Counted from the first letter of the stretch, positions 21,765 to 35,386 are shown. The stretch is 64,000 bases of DNA from Apium graveolens (GCF_009905375.1 NC_133657.1:64358219-64422218), one strand, 5' to 3'. Numbers and translations are program-made. Notes: a model not told the origin generated them from the letters alone.

Positions 21765-21766
21765 CA

Positions 21767-24700
21767 AATATTGTCTACTTTGCTAGATTCTGTCAGCTTA
21801 TATACACTTTTTGTACTGATGATCCTCAGTTAGCCAGTACCTTAACTCCACCTTTCAAAGTTGCAAAACGTTACTTTAATGACCTGGTAAATGCTGACAC
21901 TAAGAAACAAGTGGTTAGACCTTTACAGATTCCTCAGTCTGTAAAACAGATCTTGGTAAATGCTGATCCTGAATCCTATAGATCTGTTTATCCCAATGTC
22001 CAACCAACCACCACATCTCAAACACCACAACAACCATCAGAACATGCCACTCATACTACTCAACCTACCCTCAGGCAATATCTCAAATCATATCTCAACA
22101 CTTCACAGAAAGTTTAATCTTCATCCTCAGGACCTACTGTGAAGCCCTCATCCTTCAAGCCAAAGAGGACAAAGACTGTACCTCAAACACCTCAGAAGAG
22201 AAGGAGGATTGCTTTGAGAGATGAGTCAGACAGTGAGGAACAGGTTTCTACATCAGAACCTGTTGTCGAAGAAGCTGAGAAAGTTTCTTCTCAGAAGGAT
22301 TCTGGAATTGGGGGATCTAAGCTTCTCAAACGCTTAGAAGAATGACTGTTGCTGCAACTCCCAAGGAATCCATATCTTCAAAGAGATACAAGAAACAGAG
22401 GGCAAAAAGGCCAATTTCAGATGATAAAGAAGAAGTAGCTAAGGAAGGAGATCAAGAACCTCTGATCTCACAAGAAAAGGAATCTGCTAAAGTCCCTACT
22501 TCCCCATCAACTCCAACTCAGGAAGCTGTTACTGAAAAGGCCACCACACCATCTGTGTCTCCTGTTCAAAAGTCTGTATCTCCTGTTAATACAGGCACAA
22601 GTGCTGATATTGATATCCAGACCTTGGTTGTGCCTAAGTAATTTACCTAGAAGCTCCAACAACAACTAATCCATCAACAACACCTGTTACTGATGCTGCT
22701 CAAACTCTAGAATTATCTACTACACCTTCTCTGCATCTAGATGCTGATGATCAGAATATAGGTGAGCATCAGGACATGGCTGTTGATCATAACTTGGAAC
22801 CAGATCAGCAATTAGAGGATGCTGTTGAAGCCTCCATTGCCACTTATACTGTTATTTTATCAGAAGATACTGATTCTGTAAGTTCTGATGCTGCAAATGC
22901 TGGAGATACTGGTGATGCTTCTCCAAATGCAGATGCTGATGAAGCAGGTCCTTCAAGACATGCCCCTCAACAAACTGTTCTTAAATCTGAACTTGTTAAG
23001 CAGTTTGTTACAAGAGAAGCACCAGTGCCTTGGAGTGAAACTCCTGTAGGACATGAGTGGACTAAGGAATGGAACTCAGTCACCTGTGCTCCATCTGCAC
23101 AGAATCTGGCTGAGCACTTGACAAAAGCTGATGAAATGTTAAATACTGATAATTTCAAAATGCAGCTTAGAGTCACTGCATTGAGTACTAAACATTTACA
23201 AGGTCTCCATTCAAATACTCATGCAGAGTTACATCTCTTAAGGGAAGAACTAATGAAGCAAGAACAAGTTCAAAAGATTGATAAGAAAAAGTTCTTCCAA
23301 CCTACCTTTGACAGGGTTGCTTATATTAAGAAGACTCAAGAGACCCAACAAGCTCAGATTGGTGATATTCTGAAAAATCAAGGTTCTCAGCAATCTCAAC
23401 TTAATGAAATCCAAGACTCAGTGGAATTGCTTGTCTCTCTTCTATTACCTGTTGATGCCAAAAAGGGGGAGAAAGTAATTAAGTCCAAATGCAAAACTGA
23501 TAAGTGACTGAAAGGGAAGGATGATGCAAAGGATGATCAAGGAAACTCTGGAATGGGTAGAGGTCATAGTCAAGGTAGAGGTTTCTCATCAAGAAAAACT
23601 GAAATCATAAGTCACAGGACAAGTTCTGATACTGGGAAAAGAATTAGTTCTGCTACTAGTAAAAGGAAAAGTTCTGATGAACTTTTAGATCTTGATGAAG
23701 AAATGTCAAGGCAGTTATTTCTTCAGGAAAATCCAGGAATGGACTTGGAGAGTTTAATGGAAGAAGAAGCCAGACTTAAATCAGAGAAAGTCACATCTAA
23801 ATCTGAAGCTTCTGGTAAAAAGACACTTCCAAAACTCAAAGGCATTGTGATAAAAGAAAGGATAAATACTGAAGCAACATTGGCTAAATCACAACCACAG
23901 ATAGATCCAAGATCCAAGGGTAAAGAAAAGGTTGGTGAACCTATCAAGGTTTATGTGCCTCCTGAGAATGAAGAAATCACTGATGAAAAGGATGATCTTG
24001 CTCTGACTTCAAGAAAAGTTTTTAAGACAACCTCTGACATGGCTCAAGTTGTTCAGAATCAAGAGACAGTAAGTTCTGATATTTCGAAGAAACGAGTCAC
24101 CTCTAACATAGCTCAAGTTACCTTAATATCAGAAGATAGATCAAAGACACTCCTACCAGGATTCACTAAAGCAAAACATACTCAACCTTTGAAGATTGCT
24201 GCAAGTGGTTTTGAAGCAAGAGTAGTTACTGGAAAGGAAGTAAGAGATAAAACTGGATTGGGAAGTGCTGATGAAAGAAGAATACAGAACACTACCAATG
24301 ATCCAACTTCCTTGAGTGAACCAGGTATTGGAGAAACTCCTGAGAGATTGAATCAACTGGAATCTGTACAAATGGTTTACCATACCTACTTGAGAGAACA
24401 CATCTTGTTGTACTTCATGACAGATGGTAGGGTTTATCATATAAGGCAAAATGCCATTCCATTGAAGTATTTTAAAGAATTAGAGCATGTACTATTCTTA
24501 CTTCAAGTGAATGACAGATTGACAGGAAGTGCTGTAAACTATTTGAAGGATCAGATTCAGAGACAGAAAAGGCTTTATTCTGTTAAGTCTGACAACATAT
24601 ATGTTCCAAAGTACAGAGATCACAAGGGTGATATAGTTGAAATGAAGCCCAACACTGCTAAGATTATAACTACCTTTCTGGGTTACAGGGCTGTGGAATT

Positions 24701-24920
24701 CAATCTTGAGTCTGATAAGGCATATTTGATCAGACTGGATCAGGATATGAGAAAAGCTAAGATTAATGATCTCAGGGCTGCAATCTTTCAAATTGGTGAA
24801 GATACTGCAGAGCTTAAAGATGCTAAAAGGAGGATGATTGATGAACTTAGATATGCTAAGAAATGTTTGTTAAAGAACTATCTCAGAACAACTCCGAACA
24901 TCAGAGAGATTAGAAGATGA
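21767..24920 (+). pseudogene. C1 env-position ORF, C-terminal part (broken)
   Basis: Begins abruptly with a segment matching the C2 ORF near 31930 (VYFAR-CQLIY). It reads in one frame to about 22345 with TAA at 22115-22117, shifts twice (near 22340 and between 22641 and 22776), then runs to TGA 24918-24920 with one stop at 23505-23507. The middle is low-complexity, Lys/Glu/Ser/Pro-rich with glutamine-rich coiled-coil-like stretches near 23340-23430; the last ~190 residues are more globular. No signal peptide, membrane segment or retroviral envelope motif is apparent here, so calling it env rests only on position. In relatives its role is unknown. Confidence 0.68.
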
Positions 24921-25124
24921 AGCCAAGTCAAGATCTACAACTGATTAAATTCTGATATTTGTACAGACTTAAGCTGTTATCAGAAGTTAAAGATTGGTAA
25001 AGCTTTAAGGACTGTAAGTTGTAGTTATCTAGTCTAATTCTCATGCATTTGTACTTAATGTTTTTGACATCATCAAATATCTATTAAACTTGTATATTAT
25101 GCTAATTTACAAGTTGGGGGAGAT
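24921..25124 (+). other. C1 3' untranslated region and polypurine tract
   Basis: No ORF. Ends with AAGTTGGGGGAGAT (25111-25124), the polypurine tract directly before the LTR. Almost the same sequence precedes the C2 LTR. Confidence 0.8.
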
Positions 25125-25716
25125 TGTTAGATATATTTGATAATGTCATGGCTAATATGATTTATGTTTAGTTTTCAGATCTTACTTAAACAGGATAAAT
25201 CAGTACTTACTGGAAGTCAGGACTTAAGGATATCAGTACTTATATTATCAGGAGATAATCATCAGAAGATGGATATCAGAACTTAAGTACTGAAGGATGT
25301 TCAGATAAGGACAACAGCTGATTAAAGGAAATAAGATCGAGATAAGCATAAGAAGAGATATGCATGAAGAAGGAGTTCTATGAAGAATAGAATGCTTGGA
25401 AGAAAAGATATCTGATTGATATATTTTAGGAAGCAGAATTATATTCCATATCAGTTAGCGGTTATCTTATAACTGTGTAGTATATAAACACAGACATAGG
25501 GTTTACACTATAAGTGTTATCATGTTCGAGAAGATTATTCAATATAACTCTAGCAGCTCTCGTGATATTTGCTCATCACTGAGAAGTAACAATTCCATAC
25601 TGTAACAGAGTTTATTGTTTCAATAAAGTTTGTTTTCTGTTACTTGAGTTATTAGAGTTCGATTTGATTGTACTTTACACTGTATTCACCCCCTCTACAG
25701 TGTGTGTGACCTAACA
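25125..25716 (+). repeat. C1 3' LTR
   Basis: 592 bp with perfect 6 bp inverted ends TGTTAG...CTAACA. It carries several variants of ATCAG(A/T/G)ACTTA, a TATA box at 25481-25488 and AATAAA at 25622-25627. It resembles the C2 LTR (35524-36083). No primer binding site follows, so it is the right-hand LTR. Confidence 0.9.
25481..25488 (+). promoter_or_regulatory. TATA box in C1 LTR
   Basis: TATATAAA in the block GTGTAGTATATAAACACA, which is kept in the C2 LTR at the same place. Confidence 0.7.
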
Positions 25717-26824
25717 TGCTGAACTAAAGGTACCTCTATAAACTCTTTCTTTTGATACAAAAGATATTACTGAGTTGAGAGTATTTCTGAAAAACATTTA
25801 TATTAGCTATAGAGATCAGACTTTAGAGAATGAAAGATTAAAATCTGAAAATCTAAAGTACAAAAACAGAAATAGCTATCTTGAAGAAGAGTTACTCAAG
25901 ATGAACACTATTCAGACAGAGAGAGATAATGTTGTGTATGTAAAGAATGAATTGCTTAAACATAATGATTATCTAAAAAATGAATTAGAAAAAGAAAGAG
26001 AAATCATCAGGACTTGGACTAACTCAAGCAGAACAACTCAGAATATTCTAAGTAGTGGAAACTGGAAAGAGGGGTTAGGTTATAAAGATGGTAAAAGTGA
26101 GAAAGGGACTTTGCCAATTAAGCCAATTGCTATCAAACAGACTGAAAAGCCAAAGGTAAATCCTGTTAAATTTGTTGCAAAAATTGTTGTGTCTGATTCT
26201 GAAGAGATAAAAGACTCTAAAACAGAAGTCAAAGAAAAGTCAACTTCTAACAAAATAAAACTAGATAAACCAGCTTTGGTAAACATTGGCTTAATGACAA
26301 AGAAGCAGCTTAAGTATAAGCTGAAAGAGATTAAAAATGTGAACAAGGTAAAGGAAGCTAGGAAAAATAGGAATGGAAAGGAAGGGGTGAATAAAAGTAA
26401 TAATTATATGGTTGTTCCTAATGCTCCTAGAAAGAAATGCTATAATTGTGGAAACTCTAACCATCTTGCTTCTTTTTGCAGGAAAAATAAAGATATAAAC
26501 TCTTTACCTCCTAAATCAGGAGTTAAGAGTCAGTCTATTAGGTTTGAACCACAATATCCTTGTTTTCATTGTGGTAGTTTATGGCATTCTATTTATACTT
26601 GTAAGGAATATCATAGTTTGTACTATGATTATTATGAAATAAAACCTTCTTTAAAGAAAATTAGTGTAATTCCTTCTAGTATAAATTTTGATGCAAAGTC
26701 TAATATAAAGTCTGATAAAAAGAATGTTAGCATAAACTCTGAAACTGAATCCGCTGCAAATGCTAACAAACTTAATAAGGCCAAAGGATCCAAGCAAGTC
26801 TGGGTCCTTAAAACTAATCAATAG
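25717..26824 (+). pseudogene. C2 gag, C-terminal part
   Basis: Readable in one frame from the C1 junction, with a TAA near 25739-25741 and TAG at 26822-26824. A coiled-coil-like Glu/Lys/Asn-rich stretch (about 25800-26020) is followed by a Lys-rich linker and two CCHC knuckles, CYNCGNSNHLASFC and CFHCGSLWHSIYTC (about 26439-26610), as in SIRE-type gags. The role in the family is particle assembly and RNA binding. The frame continues into protease without a shift. Confidence 0.82.
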
Positions 26825-27388
26825 TGGTCTTTGTGATTGCAGGGCAACAGGAAAAACATCCTAGTTCTGGACAGTGGATGTTCAGGACACATGACTGGAA
26901 ATAAAGCCCTGCGATCAGACTTTGAGGAGAAAGCTGGCCCAGGAGTTTCTTATGGAGATGGCAACATGGGAAACACTCTGGGATATGGAAATATCAATCT
27001 TGGGAATGCCATAATTGAAACAGTAGATCTTGTCTCAGGACTTAAACACAATCTGCTAAGTGTGAGTCAAATCTGTGACAGAGGTTATCATGTGGATTTG
27101 TTTGAAGAACACTGTGAAGTTGTAAGTAATTCTAAAGGAAACGTGGTTCTGAAAGGTTACAGACATGGTAACATATATGAAGCCAGACTTTCAACAAATT
27201 TTGATGGTTCTGCAATCTATCTGTTAAGTAGAGCATCAATTGAAGAAAGCTGGAATTGGCACAAGAGACTCCCTCATTTAAATTTCAACAACATTAATGA
27301 GCTAGTAAAGAAAGATCTTGTGAGAGGACTGCCAAAATCAATATTTGCTCCTAATGGTCTTTATGACTCATGTCAAAAGGGAAAATAA
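26825..27388 (+). pseudogene. C2 protease and pre-integrase zinc region
   Basis: Same frame as gag. Aspartic protease signature LDSGCSGHMTG near 26866-26898, then the GAG-pre-integrase region with WHKRLPHLNF and a C-terminal Cys-x2-x-like GK end at 27388, where TAA interrupts before integrase. Confidence 0.82.
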
Positions 27389-28297
27389 AGAAAATCTTCA
27401 TTCAAGAGCAAAACTGAATCCTCAATTCTTGAGCCTTATCACTTAATGCATGTTGATCTATTTGGTCCAGTCAATGTCATGTCTATTGCAAAGAAGAAAT
27501 ATGCTATGGTTATAGTGGATGAGTTCACAAGATACACTTGGGTGTATTTTTTGCACAAGAAGAATGAAACTGCATCTACTCTAACTGATCATGTCAGACA
27601 GCTGGATAAGCTAGTCAAAGATTCTGTTAAAATAATAAGAAGTGATAATGGAAATGAGTTCAAGAATTCAATCATGGAAGAGTTCTGCAAAGAGCATGGA
27701 ATAAAGCAAAAATTTTCTGCACCTGGAACTCAACAGCAGAATGGAGTTGTAGAAATAAAAAACAGGACTCTTATTGAAGCTGCACGAACTATGCTTGATG
27801 AAGCAAAGCTACCAATCTATTTTTGGGCTGAAGCTGTGCAGACTGCTGGTTTTACACAGAATGCTACACTGATAAACAAGCATGGAAAAACACCATATGA
27901 GATGGTGAAGAAACAGAAGCCAAATCTGAAATACTTTTATGTATTTGGATGCAAGTGTTTTGTTCTTAAGACTCATTCTGAACAGCTGTCAAAATTTGAT
28001 CTAAAAGCTGATGAAGGAATTTTTGTTGGATATCCACTTTCCACAAAAGCCTTCAAAGTCTACAATTTAAGAACAAGGGTTGTCATGGAATTTATCAATG
28101 TATCTTTTAATGATAAAAAGATTACTGGACTTGAAGATTTCAATGATCATGATCAGCTGAGATTTGAAAATGAAGATGTAAATTATGATTATGTAAATTC
28201 TGATGACCTAAATCCTGATCCTGTAAGTTCTGACGGGTTAAATTCTGATGTCATTGAAACTGTGGTAACTACTCCAAAGGAAAATGCAACTGTTTAG
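27389..28297 (+). pseudogene. C2 integrase
   Basis: Copia-type integrase core with catalytic Asp in MHVDLFGPV (about 27449), Asp in RSDNGNEFKN (about 27640) and Glu in QQNGVVEIKNRT (about 27735-27770), so all three acidic residues remain. It continues through the C-terminal KLKYFYVFGCKCFVLK region and an acidic Asp/Asn-rich tail to TAG 28295-28297. Broken only by stops at its borders. Confidence 0.84.
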
Positions 28298-30149
28298 GGG
28301 GAGCAAGCTGATGATCATACCACATCTCAAGATTCTGAAGAAGCATCAGAACCAGTCACTGGCTCTTCAAATTCTGATTCATCAAGTTCTAATGAGCCAA
28401 ATTCTTGCAATTCTGGAAACTCTGATTCTTTAATTCCTGAAGGATCCAACTCAAATTCTGAAGTCTCAGAGAGCATACATTAAGGGGGAGCATCATAAAA
28501 TGCTGATGGAGACAACATGGATCATGGGGGAGGATCCAGTCCTAGAGATCAACTTCCATCTGCAAAGAAGTGGACTAAATCACACACACCTGACTTGATA
28601 ATTGGTGATCCTGAAGCAGGTGTCAGAACTAGAACAGCAACAACAAATGAATGTCTCTATCATTCCTTTCTATCTCAGACTGAACCAAAGAAAGTGGAAG
28701 AAGCTCTTCAAGATGCTGATTGGGTGTAAGCAATGCAGGAAGAGTTAAATGAATTTGAAAGAAATAAAGTCTGGACCCTAGTACCAAGACCAAATGACAG
28801 ATCAATTGTTGGTACAAAATGGGTGTTCAGAAATAAAATTGACAATGATGGTATAATTACAAGAAACAAAGCAAGGCTGGTTGCTAAAGGTTACTCTCAA
28901 CAGGAGGGTATTGACTATGATGAAACATTTGCTCCAGTTGCTAGATTGGAAGCCATAAGAATCTTTTTGGCTTATACTGCTCACAAGAAGTTTAAAGTCT
29001 TTCAAATGGATGTGTAAAGTGTTTTTCTCAATGGAGAATTGGAAGAAGAGGTATATGTTGAACAACCTCCAGGCTTTGTAGATCCAAAATTTCCAAATCA
29101 TGTCTACATGCTTGACAAAGTACTTTATGGCCTTAAGCAAGCTCCAAGAGTGGTATGAGACTTTAGCTCAATTTCTTCTGGAAAGTGGATTTCACAGAGG
29201 CACAATTGACAAGACTTTATTTTGTCTCAACCATGGAAAGGACTTACTTTTGGTACAGATATATGTTGATGATATCATCTTTGGCTTTACAAATACAAAA
29301 CTTTGTGAAAGATTTTCCAAGTTAATGCAGTCAAGATATAAAATGAGTATGATGGGAGAGTTGAGTTATTTTCTGGGACTTCAAGTCAAACAAATTGAAG
29401 AAGGTACTTTTATCAATCAATCCAAGTACACCAGAAACTTACTCAAGAAATTTGGAATGCAAGACAGTTCTACTGCATCAACTTTTATGGCCACTGCCAC
29501 TAAGTTAGATAAAGATACTGGAGCATCAGTAGATATTACTAACTACAGAGGTATGATTGGTTTTTTACTCTATTTAACTGCAAGTAGACAAGATATCATA
29601 TATGCCACATGTCTCTGTGCAAGATTTCAGGCTGATCCAAGAGAACTTCATCTAATAGTCGTGAAAAGAATTTTCAAGTATCTAAAGGGTACAGCTGATC
29701 TAGGATTGTGGTATCCTAGAGAATCAGATTTTAAGCTAATAGGTTACTCAGATGTAGATTTTGCAGGATGCAAAATAGACAGGAAAAGCACTAGCAGAAA
29801 CTGCCAATTTCTTGGAGGCAGATTGGTTTCTTGGTTTAAAAAGAAACAAAAATCAATTTCCACATCAACTGCAGAAGCAGAATATATTGTTATAGGAAGC
29901 TGTTGTGCACAGATTCTTTGGATGAAGAATCAGTTACTGGACTATGGGTTAGAATTTTCTAAAATACCTATTTACTGTAATAATCAAAGTGCTATTTCTA
30001 TGACAAGAAATCCAGTTCAACACTCAATGACAAAGCACATCAACATTAGGTACCATTTCATAAGAGAACATGTGATGGAAGGTACAGTGGAATTGCATTT
30101 TGTTCCAACAGATCAACAACTAGAAGATATCTTCACCAAACTTACTTGA
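28298..30149 (+). pseudogene. C2 linker, reverse transcriptase and RNase H
   Basis: A Ser/Asn/Asp-rich linker to about 28560 leads into [30 protein letters not shown] (about 28870-28925). TAA at 29015-29017 and a frameshift around 29130-29150 (after YGLKQAPR) break it. The second frame carries catalytic YVDDIIFGFT (about 29263-29290) and RNase H (YSDVDFAGCKIDRKST; STSTAEAEYI), ending at TGA 30147-30149. A few unusual residues (SRQDIIYATC, DIFTKLT end) suggest drift. Confidence 0.84.
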
Positions 30150-31327
30150 TGAACTACATACTCTTGATGAACTACAGTCATGAGTCACCAAACTAGCAGA
30201 CTCATGACTCAAGACTCTTGATGAACTACATGCTTGATAAGCCTCACTTATCTAAAGAAATTAAAAGAAAAGAAAAATTGAAATCAGGTACTCCTTGAGA
30301 TCTAGAGTAAATATGTGAAAGGGAAGATCCAAGTACATTGTTGGTATTAAGTAATATGCATTAGAAAAGCAAATTAATTTTTCTTGGTGACTTTTCACAT
30401 TCTCTGATTACTGGAGAAATATTCTGATAACAACATTAATTCTGATGGCAGTTGTAACTCATTTACACTGAGAAGGCCTTGTCAAAAGAATTTCAAAATA
30501 TGCATAAAATAAGCACGAATAGTTGAGGTGGATTCTTGCATAACTTTATTCTACAGTAGACTTCACAATTAAAGACTGATTTTAAGCATTTTTCTTATCT
30601 AAGATATACTGAAGTTTATCAGACTTTAATCTTTATCAGATCATTTACAAATACATACACTTTCACTCCATATGAATTATAAAAATTACTGTGGTGATTA
30701 AGTTATTTCTAATAAACAGTTAAGTATTATTTGCATAATTTCTGAGGACAAGTTCTGATTATGTTCTGATGACTACACTCTGAAGAAACCAGTCAGTATT
30801 TGTATGAAGAAACACATAAGTCGTCATTCACCTTTTGAGTACAGAAGCCATGTTCCGATGACCGTTAAATTCTGATAATAGTCAAGTTCTGATTCAAATC
30901 CTGATGCTTATGTGGCATTATTTATTTACTTGACTTATTTTTAGTATTTACTGTAACAGTTATATTTCACAGAAAAATAATTAGGTGAGATAAAAACAGT
31001 CATAATCATTTGTTAGTGGGTTGCGTGTTGGATTTGGTATGTGCATGTTTGCAATAATTACTGCATGTTTACCGTGCCCACTATTTACGTTTTGACTGAT
31101 TACACGCTGCCAAGTGTAAAAACTGCCGGTTTTAATTCAAAAGAGACGTTACCATGTGTAGAGTATAAATATCAGATATAAAAGATTATGCAATCTTTTA
31201 TCCACTCTTTTAATCTATTCTCTCTCTCTCTCTGATTTTCTTACTCTCTTATTTTCTGATGTTCTCTTACATGCATTTTATCAAACACTTTGCAAAAACA
31301 AAATTTTCACTTGATTTTTTAACAGAA
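30150..31327 (+). other. C2 spacer between pol and env-position ORF
   Basis: About 1.2 kb without a credible ORF. Three near-copies of CTCTTGATGAACTACA lie at 30156-30230. TTCTGAT-type words recur (for example 30750-30905). The end has a CT repeat and a short leader before the ATG at 31328. No splice sites or promoter could be assigned with confidence. Confidence 0.6.
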
Positions 31328-34300
31328 ATGGCACCAAAGGATGTTATTTTTAATGGAGCTAAGTTTGTCCCAATCAACTACTCTGCTATCTTGAACAAGG
31401 ATGGAGCTCCTTCAGAACTTCACTTTGTTCAGGATTTCTTGGCTCACAGTGAGATTGGGTATGCTCTAACCCAACCTCAAGCAATCTCTGGTAAACAAGT
31501 GCTGGAGTTCTGAAAGAATGGAATCTATGATGATGGAGGTGAAACTGGATCTCCAAGCATCATCTTCTCATCAGGAGAAGATGAGTATATGGTAACTGTT
31601 ACTACAGTGAGGCAGGCTCTTCATCTGCCTAAAAACTACACTTACAACTCAGCACCTGGAGAATCTGTTCTTCAGAACATGATGGCAAGCTTGGGATATG
31701 AGAAAAACTTGTCCAAGCTACGACAGTTGAAGAGGCCTTATATCAGGAGGGAATGGAGCTTCTTCTTTTATTGCATCACAAAGACTTTTTCTAACAAACG
31801 CTCCAATTTCGATGCCATTCCAATCATGAGTCAACAAATAGGGTATGCACTTCTTAATCAGACTCATTTTGATTATGCATCTGCTGTGTTAGGCTATATT
31901 GGTGACAGAATAAAGGAAGATGCAAATGTAGTATATTTTGCTAGGTTATGTCAATTAATTTATAGTTATTGTTGTTCTGATAAGCCACAAGTGTTCAGTG
32001 ACCTAATGGAACCTTTTAAGTTACATAAAAGGGCATTTAATGACTTGTTATCTGCTGATAACAAGAAGGAAGTACTAAGACCTCTCCAAATACCCCAATC
32101 TGTTAAACAGTTCATAGTCAACACTATCCTAGACACTTACACAACCATATTCCCTGATGTAGCACCATCATAAGCATCCACTACTCAACAACCACAGTCT
32201 ACCTCACAACCACCAACATCAACACCTGTTGTCAGCACTTCACAGTCCAGACCCAAATCCAAAACCAAACCAACCTCTGGTACTTCTCAAAAGATGCCAG
32301 TTGTAGATACATCCTCCAGACCCAAAACCTCAAGAGCTAAATTTGTTCCTCAATCTCCACCAAGGAGAAAGAGAAGACTGATTCTGAGAGATGAATCAGA
32401 TGAAGAAGAACAGGTCCAGGTTCCTGCATCAGAACCTGTGACAGAAGAAGCTGAAGAGTCAACCCTTCATAAGGAGAAAGCAGCTGAAGCTTCTGGCATT
32501 CAGAAAAGAACGAGGTCTTCACATTCTGATATAGATCATGTCAACCCTCCATCTAGAAAATCAAAATTGAGGAATATGAGAGCAGGTGTGCATAATGCAC
32601 AAACTCAATCTGAGGATGTTGAAGATGCTGAGGAAGGGGATCAGGAATCTCTGATCTCATCAGAACCTATTGTGATTGAAGCCCTTCCAGCAGCTGAAGA
32701 AGTTCTGATTCAGGAATCTGAAATTCCCGAAGTCCACAGATCAGAACCTGTACAAGAATCTGTGATTTCTCCACCTCACTCTCCAATCAAAGCTACAGAT
32801 GATGTTGAAGAACAAGAGATAAGTCCTGAAATAGATATTCATAATTTGAATATACCTAATGTTCTATATCTGGAAGCTCCAACTACAAAACAGCCAACTC
32901 CTATTACTTCTCCAATTTTACAGGATGAGATACCAACAACACCAATTCTTGATCTTGGAACTGAAGATCTGAATTTAGACAAAGCTACAACTGCTTCAGA
33001 GTCTCCTACAGCCATACACACCTTGGTGTTATCTGAAGATGAGGAGATTCTAGCAAGTTTTAGAGAGTCAGCTCTAGTAAACACTCCAGTTCCTACAGGA
33101 AAGGAGGCATTATTCCAGTTTGAGGAAGAGGCTGCTCCAGTTCCATGGGAGGAAACCTTTAGAGGGGCTGAGTGGATGCATAAATGGAATGATACTGATT
33201 TTATTCCCAGGCCTCATGTTCTGACAGAACATGTTTCAAAAGCTGATGAGTTGCTGACAAGTTCTGACTTCAAGCATCAACTAAAGGTCACTGCTCTCAG
33301 TACAAGAACTCTACAAGGTCAACACTCCAAGACTCATGCGAAGGTTGATAAACTTCAGGAAAAAGCTGATAAGCTAGCCATGATGCAAGATCTAGACAAG
33401 AAGAGGTTTATCAGACCAATTCAAGAAAAAATGGATGATATTGAGCTTGTTCAAGCCAAGCAGCAGGCCCAATTGGATGAGGTATTACAAAATCAAGCTG
33501 CTCAACAGACTCGGTTAAATAAGATCCAATCTTTAGTGGAACTCTTTCTTTCTCTTCTCCTGACAGATGATGCTAAAAAGGTGGAGAAGGCAGTTAAGTC
33601 CAAATTCTCACCAAGCCAAACACTGAAGAAAAAGGATGATCATGGAGATGACCAGGGAAGCTGAAAAGAATAGAGGTCAAAGTCAAGGGAAGCAGCAGAG
33701 CAGAATTTCTACTCAACAGACAAATTTTCATTAGAGAATGTCTGATAGCAAGAACTCTGATAGATCTGCTATGCAAGAGAGGAATAAGGAAGGAAAGAAG
33801 CCAACAGATCAGGATGTTCCTTTGTTGATCATAAATGCTGATACTTCAAATACTGATGATCAAGTTCTGACAACTACTTCTGATGTGATAGTCCAAGCTG
33901 CAAGCCAAGATTCACAGAAGTTTTTGCAGACTTTGAAATTCAAAGGAAAGAAGGCAACATTCTTCTACAAAGAACCCAAAATTCAATCTGTTGATGAAGA
34001 ATTGGCCAAGAGACTATTCCTTAAGGATTATCCAGGAGTGGATTTAGAGGAATTACGAGAAGAAGAAGCTAAATTTGCTGTTGAGAAGAGCAAACCCAAG
34101 TCAAAAGTTTCTGATGCTAAAAAGCCACCAAGGCCAAAAGAAAAGGGGATTTTGATAAGAGAAAGATCTGTCACAGAGACTCCTAGATCAAGGACTAGAT
34201 CTCAAACTACTATTGATCCTAAAGACAAGGGAAAAGGAAAAGTTGGGGAGATAATCAAGAAACAAAAGATGAAGATTCCTCAAATTCTGATGGATCCTGT

Positions 34301-35386
34301 GTGCAAGATGGTTCAAGTCTTTGATGATGATGCTGCTGAAGATGATACAGTTGAAACTCTGAAGAGAAAGAGGATGAGAGAAGAATCTAAGACAACCTCT
34401 GACATAGCTCAAGTCGTTCAGAGCGAAGAAGTTCAGAACTTAATAATTCCTGAAGATATTTCAGAATAGCAAGCTACAGATGAAATTGCAAATCCTGACC
34501 AATTCATTAAGACATCAACCTCTGACACTGCTCAAGTTGACATAAACATCTTAACATTAGAAGACAAGAAGAAGCTGCTATGGAACAAGTCTATTCCAGT
34601 TCAGCCTAAGACAAATCAGATGTTGAATCAACTTGCAGCATTTGGGGTAAAAGCCAAGCAAGCTAGAGACAATCCTGGATTAGGTTCTTTCAGGGAGAAA
34701 TTCCAGACTGGGATAGACGTTGATATTAGAGATCCATTCACATTGACTGACAAGCCATATGAAGAGACCACAGAGAAGCACCTTGACAAAGTGCTTTCTG
34801 CTCAAGTAGTGATGGATACTCATGATGGTTATGAAGAGAAAGACAAATTGATCTTATTTCTGAATGATGGAAGAACTTATAGATTATAGGCCAAGTTACT
34901 TTGAATTCCAATTGGAGTTGACACTGATGTGCTGAAGAAATCTGTCAAAGAGCTCCAATATATTCGTTATCTACTGGAGGTAAATTCTGATGTTACCAGG
35001 AAATGGTCAAAATATATTCTGAAGACAATAAGAGATTTACTCAGAATTTCTGGTGCAAGAATGACGGAGTATACTCCAATGATGACTGAGCATGATGGAA
35101 GAGAAATTCCTATGAGGAAGAATTCTGCTAAGGTAGAAGTAATTCTGAAAGGAAAATGCTTATGCTATAATGAAATTTCTACACATCCAAGGTAATCAGA
35201 CTGGGAAATGGACTTGAAAAAAATCCAATTTCTGCACTTAGAGCTGCCATATATCAGATTGGTGATACTGAAGATGAAGAACTGCAGCAAGTCAAAGCTT
35301 AGTTACTTGAAGTTAAAAGAAATGCAGAAACCAAGCTAGTATCAGACTTTGTAAGGAATTATTATGGATTCAGGCAGATTCGGTGA
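31328..35386 (+). pseudogene. C2 env-position ORF (broken)
   Basis: Begins MAPKDVIFNGAKFVPIN. The N-terminal ~280 residues form a globular-looking region (RREWSFFFYCITKTFSN, VYFARLCQLIY) that is clearly related to the C3 ORF (LRKEWSYLCDVVTKVFS, VYYARFFMML). A long low-complexity acidic/Ser/Pro region and a glutamine-rich coiled-coil-like segment (33360-33550) follow, then a second conserved region also present in C1. Stops: TGA 31511-31513, TAA 32171-32173, TGA 33662-33664, TAG 34468 region, TAG 34887 region; a frame change occurs near 33670-33740. No transmembrane or signal segment is evident. Function unknown. Confidence 0.68.

Larger units (their letters stand above)
1..21766 (+). mobile_element. 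Element A: Tekay-like Ty3/gypsy retrotransposon, 3' part, split by B
   Basis: Domain order gag knuckle, protease, RT, RNase H, integrase and chromodomain-like tail, followed by a polypurine tract and a ~4.05 kb LTR. This is the order of plant chromoviruses, and the long LTR with the tail fits the Tekay/Del lineage. The 5' LTR and most of gag lie left of the window. Bases 1663-15686 belong to the younger element B. A ends at 21766 within C1, whose ORF resumes at 21767; the expected 5 bp duplication on the right would be AATAT, but its left copy is not visible. Confidence 0.88.
17717..21766 (+). repeat. Element A 3' LTR
   Basis: About 4050 bp, starting TATTACAACCGG (probably TG mutated to TA) just after the polypurine tract and ending GGGGGCGTGACA. 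Its size matches the B LTR, but apart from the 3' end there is little sequence similarity. It contains a pyrimidine-rich block at 18328-18384 and, at 21484-21587, the branch box, acceptor, H3-like ORF start and donor shared with B and E. The rest holds no believable gene. The 5' boundary is set by context because the other LTR is outside the window. Confidence 0.8.
21767..25716 (+). mobile_element. Element C1: SIRE/Maximus-like Ty1/copia element, right part
   Basis: Contains the env-position ORF, a polypurine tract and the 3' LTR. Its gag-pol and 5' LTR should lie left of the window, beyond A, which inserted in its extra ORF. Family assignment rests on close similarity of the extra ORF and LTR to C2, which carries a SIRE-like copia gag-pol. 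C1 ends at 25716 inside the C2 gag. Confidence 0.82.
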